NCBI RefSeq assembly: GCF_036370855.1
Contig: NC_088099.1
Coordinates: 22,907,501-22,971,500, forward strand
DNA length: 64,000 nt
Source: Dromaius novaehollandiae
Lineage: Eukaryota; Chordata; Aves; Casuariiformes; Dromaiidae
Direction of reading: 5' to 3'
Part shown: positions 60,801 through 64,000 of the stretch, in pieces
Layout: every line of letters begins with the position of its first letter
Numbering within the stretch: position 1 is the first letter of the stretch
Program-made: the position numbers and the translations under genes
The notes under the pieces: generated by a model
What the model saw: the letters and a program-made list of their open reading frames with translations, nothing else
Databases searched by the model: none
Told to the model about the DNA's origin: nothing

Positions 60801-62749
60801 TAGCCATCATCATATGTTCTCCTAGAAAGATTAAAAATCCTTGAAACGCAGAGGGAAAAGGTTAATTTGAGGAACAGAGTTCATTGAATGGGAGCCCTCA
60901 GCAGGGAAGGCAAGAGGAGGATGTCTTTGTCCAGGATGGGCCATGGAAGATGCCCTAGGTCCCACCTGCAGCACAGGTGGGATGAGGTCACTTCTATCCC
61001 TGAAAAGGTTCAGGACCAATCCTTCATTAAAAAATAATAATAATTTAAAAAAAACAGCTAAAGCAAGGGCAGTTCGAGGCACCTCTCTTTGGCTCCTGCT
61101 GAACGACCCGCTGACCGCCTGTCTTTCTTCAGTGAGCGGGAAGACAAGGCAGCTAACCGAGTTGTCTAAAGCTCTGTGGCAGAAAACCCCCCAGCATATT
61201 TTCAGGTGTTGTTTCTGTGTCATTTACCTCCCATATATGTTTGCTCATGTATCTCTGTGATGCTTAATAGTTCTGCATTTTGCTGCTGACAGCTTTTCCT
61301 TGCTTGGTGCCAAGTTAGAGCTGATTCTGAGTTTATTTGATAGTGAATGCCAGTTGAAACATCTTCTGTCCAAAATCTTTCTGTGTCATCTGGAAGGGGA
61401 AGTAAAATTGAATACTGCTATTAGGTGATTGACATTGTACCAACTAAAAACATAACAAGTATGTGATATTCTGTAGTGCAAAATTTCTAACAATGCACAG
61501 CATTAACTGCGTGGTACCATAAACACCTGGAAAATGGAAATCGGATTAGGAATAATTTTTTTAATGTATAATTTTTAAATTTAAAAACATTATTTTAAAT
61601 TTCTAGGCTTTTGGGGGGGGTTAATGGGCAGCTAAAATTTGCTTTTATCCACCAAAAGTAGTACTAGCTAAACTAGGTATATATGTTTATTGAAAAAAGA
61701 GATTCCTGGTTGAAGTCAGAGAAAGCAAGCAAGCATGTAGATGAACTATGACCCTGGAGGCTGTCCATACTCAGAGGGAACTCCCTGTTAGCTCATCTTC
61801 AAGAGAAGTAACCTGTCCAAAAACTGCAGAACCTGGCCCTTGACAGCCTGAGGAGCTATAGCAACAGTTTGTGTAGCATTGATGTTCAGACTAGCTGGAA
61901 TCTTTGCTTGCAGAACAGCTCTTAAAACTTGTGAAACTATTGTGTTTTTGGGAAAGCAGTCAGTGAGGAAAGTGAAATCACCTGTGTCTCAAAGTAGTGG
62001 AATCCCAGACATAGACACAGCATGGAAGATAGTACAGAGATGGGAGGGGAGGATATTTTTATCAACAGTGCTTCTGCATAAACAAAATAGAAGCAATAGG
62101 AGACAAGAGCACAATAGGAAATGTATATTAAGGGAAAAAAAAAAACAGTATGTAGCAATTTAAGTGTGAATTAACCTACAAGGCAAGCCTGAGAAATAAA
62201 GAGCAATGGGAATTTTTGGAAAGGAAGGTAGCCTAGATTCATGCTGTTCATGCCATGCCCTTTAGTTATACAACTGAGATGTCTAACGGCCTCTTCACCT
62301 CTCTGGTCTGTGAAGAGAAACAGCCACCTCAGTAGGTAAATCAGAGCTCGGGTGGACTGAATCACATTCTGGAGGTGCCTATTTCTCCAGTTACTAAAGA
62401 GGGAGCACTCGGGTGCTGGGGTTAGTTTTCAGTGAGACGGTTTTCATTTGGGCTACTCTGACAAGGTTTGTCACGAGGGTGAGAAGCCGGAACCTTATAA
62501 TGGATCTGATAGCTCAATAGATGGTTTTCTCAACAATGTTTCATGACAAGTTAATAAGTAAAATGCAGGACTTACTTTTCAGTGGGCAAAATCCATACAA
62601 TTTATCAGCATCAAAGTCTGCAGTTGTTGCACACCACAACCAGCCATCTGACCTACCAGCATCTGTGCACTCAGAGTACTGTTTGCCTTCATATTTGAAA
62701 GGGAATACACAAGGTTGCCCATTCGCATTTCCTCGTAATGTAAAGGTAA
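27623..62749 (-). CDS. MRC1: Macrophage mannose receptor-like gene, copy A (E3 to stop; 27 exons)
   Basis: This is a type I membrane endocytic receptor that, in the MRC1 family, binds mannose/fucose-ended glycans and collagen on macrophages. The visible 27 exons join in frame to about 1,289 codons plus stop: FNII, CTLD1-8, membrane span and tail. Adding a CysR exon and signal exon would give roughly the 1,450 residues usual for MRC1. The CTLD4 EPN and WND motifs and the C-terminal NEHSVV favour MRC1 over the related PLA2R1, MRC2 and LY75. E1-E2 were not found up to 64000. The E22 donor is weak and the E23 donor appears to be GC. Introns not listed separately hold nothing I recognise. Confidence 0.93.
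27868..30371. other. Copy A intron 28
   Basis: 2.5 kb between CTLD8 and the membrane-span exon. A slightly GC-rich stretch at 29010-29260 opens chance frames; nothing recognised. Confidence 0.6.
30372..30539 (-). CDS. MRC1: Copy A E28: CTLD8, last exon
   Basis: 168 bp, phase 1 to 1. Encodes [39 protein letters not shown] and GFICKKPK. Donor A|GTAAGT. Confidence 0.94.
30540..31928. other. Copy A intron 27 with GC-rich patch
   Basis: A GC-rich block at about 31120-31330 stands out from AT-rich flanks. No exon or repeat recognised. Confidence 0.55.
31929..32045 (-). CDS. MRC1: Copy A E27: CTLD8, second exon
   Basis: 117 bp, phase 1 to 1. Encodes [20 protein letters not shown], then [13 protein letters not shown]. 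Confidence 0.94.
33163..33309 (-). CDS. MRC1: Copy A E26: CTLD8, first exon
   Basis: 147 bp, phase 1 to 1. Encodes [19 protein letters not shown], then [16 protein letters not shown]. Good sites on both sides (CTTGTAG, GTAATT). Confidence 0.94.
33310..34724. other. Copy A intron 25
   Basis: 1.4 kb, AT-rich, with the T run at 33578-33596 and nothing else recognised. Confidence 0.6.
33578..33596. repeat. T homopolymer
   Basis: 19 consecutive T in copy A intron 25. I did not recognise a retroposed element next to it. Confidence 0.85.
34725..34887 (-). CDS. MRC1: Copy A E25: CTLD7, second part
   Basis: 163 bp, phase 0 to 1. Encodes [17 protein letters not shown], then [18 protein letters not shown] and FPVCKKSD. 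There is no EPN or WND, as expected for a CTLD7 that does not bind sugar. Confidence 0.94.
35459..35688 (-). CDS. MRC1: Copy A E24: CTLD7, first part
   Basis: 230 bp, phase 1 to 0. Encodes a linker ([13 protein letters not shown]), then [19 protein letters not shown] and [11 protein letters not shown]. Donor GTG|GTAAGA. Confidence 0.94.
35689..37138. other. Copy A intron 23
   Basis: 1.45 kb. Contains long G runs at 36606-36612 and near 36643-36652 (plus strand). If the GC donor of E23 is wrong, this intron would begin elsewhere. Confidence 0.5.
37139..37238 (-). CDS. MRC1: Copy A E23: CTLD6, last exon, probable GC donor
   Basis: Encodes [19 protein letters not shown], then [14 protein letters not shown]. 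The acceptor is CCCTAG. No GT donor gives the correct phase; ACA|GCAGGA gives 100 bp and the phase needed by E24, so a GC-AG intron is proposed. The end is inferred. Confidence 0.78.
37914..38116 (-). CDS. MRC1: Copy A E22: CTLD6, third exon, uncertain 3' end
   Basis: The core is secure: [37 protein letters not shown]. The start has a good acceptor (TTGTAG) in the right phase. No strong donor follows. The first GT in the open frame is AAA|GTTTCA, which gives 203 bp and the right phase for E23 (copy B E22 is 197 bp with a strong donor). The last 20 or so codons do not resemble copy B, so treat roughly 37914-37980 as unproven. Confidence 0.72.
38385..39700 (-). mobile_element. Old CR1-like LINE fragment in copy A intron 21
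   Basis: Degraded but recognisable as antisense CR1: AGGAGGGACCTCAAAAGATC near 38408, then a CATGTTCAGCTTG and GATTATTCCTGGGCAGGTAC segment near 39188-39275 and a GTCATCCACAAATGTAATGC segment near 39394, in the order expected for a reversed CR1. Too decayed to code. Ends are approximate. Confidence 0.65.
39922..40036 (-). CDS. MRC1: Copy A E21: CTLD6, second exon
   Basis: 115 bp, phase 0 to 1. Encodes [38 protein letters not shown]. Three codons longer than copy B E21. Confidence 0.93.
40037..41581. other. Copy A intron 20
   Basis: 1.5 kb, AT-rich, with pyrimidine runs near 40889 and 40990. Nothing recognised. Confidence 0.6.
41582..41721 (-). CDS. MRC1: Copy A E20: end of CTLD5, start of CTLD6
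   Basis: 140 bp, phase 1 to 0. Encodes [19 protein letters not shown], a linker, then [13 protein letters not shown], which opens CTLD6. The motif is WKD where sugar-binding CTLDs have WND and copy B has WND, so one calcium ligand of CTLD5 is changed. Donor AAG|GTGCAG. Confidence 0.93.
42089..42189 (-). CDS. MRC1: Copy A E19: CTLD5, EPN exon
   Basis: 101 bp, phase 2 to 1. Encodes [32 protein letters not shown] and the later Glu-Asn-Cys are kept, as expected for a calcium and sugar site, but the partner motif in E20 is altered. Confidence 0.95.
43112..43176 (-). CDS. MRC1: Copy A E18: CTLD5, second exon
   Basis: 65 bp, phase 0 to 2. Encodes [19 protein letters not shown]. One codon shorter than copy B E18. 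Acceptor TTTTAG; donor AG|GTGAGA. Confidence 0.9.
43920..44083 (-). CDS. MRC1: Copy A E17: CTLD5, first exon
   Basis: 164 bp, phase 1 to 0. Encodes [37 protein letters not shown] and ERKFLWKY. Same length as copy B E17. Confidence 0.95.
44182..44217 (-). CDS. MRC1: Copy A E16: mini-exon, CTLD4-CTLD5 linker
   Basis: 36 bp, phase 1 to 1, flanked by TTACAG and GTAGGT. Encodes [15 protein letters not shown]1 has a proline-rich linker before CTLD5 here, and copy B has a matching 39-bp exon. Supported by position, phase and splice sites rather than by strong similarity. Confidence 0.82.
44218..47006. other. Copy A intron 15 with GC-rich patch
   Basis: 2.8 kb. A C-rich block lies at about 46340-46500. 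The longest plus-strand frame in the window (46006-46572, 188 codons) runs through it but has no family resemblance, so I do not call it a gene. Confidence 0.55.
47007..47151 (-). CDS. MRC1: Copy A E15: CTLD4, sugar-binding exon
   Basis: 145 bp, phase 0 to 1. Encodes [16 protein letters not shown] and [10 protein letters not shown], ending [13 protein letters not shown], the downstream Glu and the WND pair are the residues that hold the conserved calcium and mannose in CTLD4 of MRC1 (E725, N727, E733, N747, D748 in human numbering); all five are present. This predicts a working mannose site. The open frame past the donor is intron. Confidence 0.96.
47736..47823 (-). CDS. MRC1: Copy A E14: CTLD4, third exon
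   Basis: 88 bp, phase 2 to 0. Encodes [20 protein letters not shown]. It keeps the CTLD WIGL core that is WIDL in copy B. Donor CCT|GTGAGT. Confidence 0.94.
48180..48950 (+). mobile_element. CR1 LINE 3' fragment in copy A intron 13
   Basis: Typical CR1 reverse-transcriptase end and 3' region in plus orientation: AAGTTCAACACGGGGAAGTG near the start, GGCTGAGGGGGGATCTTATT in the middle, and GGTCCCTTCCAACCTCAACC followed by TGTGATTCTGT at the end. It is 5'-truncated, as most CR1 copies are, and antisense to the host gene. Copy B intron 13 is only about 356 bp and lacks it. Confidence 0.93.
50025..50152 (-). CDS. MRC1: Copy A E13: CTLD4, second exon
   Basis: 128 bp, phase 0 to 2. Encodes [19 protein letters not shown] and [16 protein letters not shown]. 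Same length as copy B E13. CTLD4 is the main sugar-binding domain in MRC1. Confidence 0.94.
50153..51387. other. Copy A intron 12
   Basis: 1.2 kb. The end next to E12 (51290-51387) shares that exon's high GC content. No repeat recognised. Confidence 0.55.
51388..51587 (-). CDS. MRC1: Copy A E12: end of CTLD3, linker, start of CTLD4
   Basis: 200 bp, phase 1 to 0. Encodes [10 protein letters not shown] and FLCKQR, then an alanine/proline-rich linker (about 17 residues), then [16 protein letters not shown], which opens CTLD4. The exon 3' half is strikingly GC-rich compared with its surroundings and with copy B E12. The open frame running past both ends is intron read-through. Confidence 0.92.
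52468..52616 (-). CDS. MRC1: Copy A E11: CTLD3, middle exon
   Basis: 149 bp, phase 2 to 1. Encodes [30 protein letters not shown] and HWNTAMPG. The matching copy B exon is the one partly duplicated in inverse orientation at 7265-7411; no such inverted fragment was seen in copy A. Confidence 0.95.
53547..53662 (-). CDS. MRC1: Copy A E10: CTLD3, first exon
   Basis: 116 bp, phase 0 to 2. Encodes [13 protein letters not shown], then [20 protein letters not shown]. Copy B E10 has the same length and layout. Confidence 0.95.
53663..54894. other. Copy A intron 9
   Basis: 1.2 kb. No exon or recognised repeat. Confidence 0.6.
54895..55008 (-). CDS. MRC1: Copy A E9: CTLD2, last exon
   Basis: 114 bp, phase 0 to 0. 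Encodes [20 protein letters not shown] and a short basic linker ending in GCQR. Acceptor TTCTAG; donor GTAAAT. Confidence 0.93.
55622..55660. repeat. Simple repeat (GT)n
   Basis: Imperfect then perfect GT dinucleotides in copy A intron 8. Confidence 0.85.
55979..56133 (-). CDS. MRC1: Copy A E8: CTLD2, middle exon
   Basis: 155 bp, phase 1 to 0. Contains [23 protein letters not shown] and [11 protein letters not shown]. It ends at CAG|GTATAA. One codon shorter than copy B E8. Confidence 0.95.
57006..57188 (-). CDS. MRC1: Copy A E7: CTLD2, first exon
   Basis: 183 bp, phase 1 to 1. Starts CTLD2 with [16 protein letters not shown] and continues through [20 protein letters not shown]. Copy B E7 has the same length. 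Confidence 0.95.
57189..58428. other. Copy A intron 6
   Basis: 1.2 kb. No exon or recognised repeat. Confidence 0.6.
58429..58575 (-). CDS. MRC1: Copy A E6: CTLD1, last exon
   Basis: 147 bp, phase 1 to 1. Carries the C-terminal CTLD cysteines ([19 protein letters not shown] and LGYICKK), then a serine-rich linker toward CTLD2. Same length as copy B E6. Confidence 0.95.
58576..60131. other. Copy A intron 5 with CpG-containing patch
   Basis: A GC-rich, CpG-containing block at about 59400-59690 opens long frames on both strands (up to 200 codons), which is expected from composition. No protein family recognised. Confidence 0.55.
59925..59940. repeat. A homopolymer
   Basis: 16 consecutive A in copy A intron 5. 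Confidence 0.85.
60132..60245 (-). CDS. MRC1: Copy A E5: CTLD1, middle exon
   Basis: 114 bp, phase 1 to 1. Carries the CTLD core FWIGLNSLN followed by [18 protein letters not shown]. Identical in length to copy B E5. Donor G|GTAAGA. Confidence 0.95.
61228..61389 (-). CDS. MRC1: Copy A E4: CTLD1, first exon
   Basis: 162 bp, phase 1 to 1. Encodes the first beta strand and helix of CTLD1, including [19 protein letters not shown] and SITEIHEQ. The copy B equivalent (19400-19564) is one codon longer and strongly similar. Donor GGAG|GTAAAT. Confidence 0.94.
61390..62575. other. Copy A intron 3
   Basis: 1.2 kb. No exon or recognised repeat. Confidence 0.6.
62576..62749 (-). CDS. MRC1: Copy A E3: fibronectin type II domain
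   Basis: 174 bp, phase 1 to 1, acceptor CCCTAG and donor GTAAGT. The translation has the FNII signature: [15 protein letters not shown], then GRSDGWLWC, then YGFCP, giving the four disulfide cysteines. In the family this domain binds collagen. Same length as E3 of copy B. Confidence 0.96.
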
Positions 62750-64000
62750 CTAGGGAGAAGAAAGAGTTAAGAAGACATATGAAAATGATCATAAAATGAT
62801 AAATCTAGCTTTATAATAATAGATCTATCTATTTATCTCTGAATCTATCTAGCTACCTGAAATTGAGAGGTTGCACCATCTTTTTTTAATCCAATTTTGT
62901 CATTTTTCCCTTGTGTAGCTAGACATATTAAATAAAATATTATATTAGTAAGATTTGGATTTTAAATGTCATGTTTAGGGTTCAGAGAGACAGTCTAAAG
63001 TGTGTATACACCTTTTAGGAAAGTCTAATCCTCACCTGTGATGATAAATAGCTGATAAATCACAGTTCCTGGTGCCAGAACTCCCACAAGCAACTCTCAG
63101 ACATAAATGAGTTCACTGCATTGTAGTAGTCTGTGTAGTTCAATAGGGTCATTCTATCATTCTATTTTTTCATTTACTACTTAAAAAAAACAGTGGCTGA
63201 AAAGGATAGCTGACCAGAGAGAATACGGATCAGGTTGTGATAGACATCAAAAGACAGTAAAAATGTTAATCTTCAGTTACACATTTCTGCACTTGTTGAG
63301 GTTTGGCAGTCTTGCAAATTTGCACTCAACTCATTCTTCAAGGTTAACAATGCTTCATCTTTTTCAATTTTCACTGCATTGCAGGAGAGTCATTTTATCC
63401 TGAAATTTTGTATACATGCGCTCAGTCTCACATTCATGCAAACACACTGGTGCATTCAGTTCTACATGCATTATTGCATTGCCATTTCTCTCTCTGCAGC
63501 TATACACAATGAATGGTGTCTGTCTTTAAAACAGAACTCTTCTTCTGTTTCGGTCAGACTGGAGGGGAGGAGCCAATTCTTTCTTCTCATACCTTACAAC
63601 TTGCGGTAGAAAGGGAAGCTTGCACAGTTAATATGAAAAAATGGCTTTAAAACCTTGAGACTGATAACTGCACCTCTGGTGGGCTGGAGAGGGTAAATGG
63701 AGAGAGCTTCATGTTTCCTCTTCTCTCATCACTCTCCCATACAGTGCCATCAATCATCTGTTTTAGTATCTCCAAAGAAAAAGATTTCGTTATGAAGATC
63801 CTCTTCTGCTTACCTCATTTTTTCCCCAGCAAGCTTATATCTCCCGTCTTCTATTCTGTGAATCCAGAACTGCCAGGATAATAACCAACATACTCTCTAT
63901 ATCCTATATCAAATCTTGTAACATATACAGAAGAGGCAACCTGTGCATTAAAACTGTCAAGCTGCCCAAGGCAAAGCATTTTCATATCTAGTTTAACACA
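62750..64000. other. Copy A intron 2 (part)
   Basis: No CysR exon is visible on the minus strand. In copy B the CysR exon lies about 0.8 kb upstream of FNII, so here the intron is longer than 1.25 kb or the exon is absent. Confidence 0.6.

Overview
The window is vertebrate nuclear DNA: AT-rich, with short exons, long introns and GT-AG splice sites. It is most likely from a bird, because it holds a clear CR1 LINE 3' end and an older CR1 fragment, and because chicken is known to carry an expanded tandem family of mannose receptor genes (MRC1L-A to -E) where mammals have one MRC1. I cannot name the species or say which chicken gene each copy matches.

All convincing coding sequence is on the minus strand and belongs to two head-to-tail copies of a macrophage mannose receptor gene. 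The architecture is signal peptide, ricin-type cysteine-rich domain (CysR), fibronectin type II domain (FNII), eight C-type lectin-like domains (CTLD1-8), one membrane span and a short tail. I number exons by that order, E1 to E29. Copy A (62749 down to 27623) runs from E3 (FNII) to the stop codon; E1-E2 lie above 64000 or are missing. Copy B (24919 down to 687) runs from the start codon in E1 to E22 (middle of CTLD6); the rest lies below position 1. Splice phases agree between the copies at almost every junction. The 2.7 kb between them holds the copy A 3' UTR and the copy B promoter region.

The copies have diverged in ways likely to matter. Copy A keeps the mannose-binding signature of CTLD4 (EPN, then WND); copy B has lost most of it but keeps EPN and WND in CTLD5, where copy A has WKD. 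Copy B carries an 11-bp tandem duplication in the CysR exon that breaks the frame. Copy B also contains, about 4.7 kb away in intron 15, a nearly identical inverted copy of the start of its own exon E11 with part of the adjoining intron. Copy A has weak or non-canonical splice donors around CTLD6.

The rest is intronic: one recognisable CR1 3' fragment, one old antisense CR1 fragment, simple repeats and several GC-rich patches. I found no RNA genes, no convincing plus-strand genes, no CRISPR and no prokaryotic elements.
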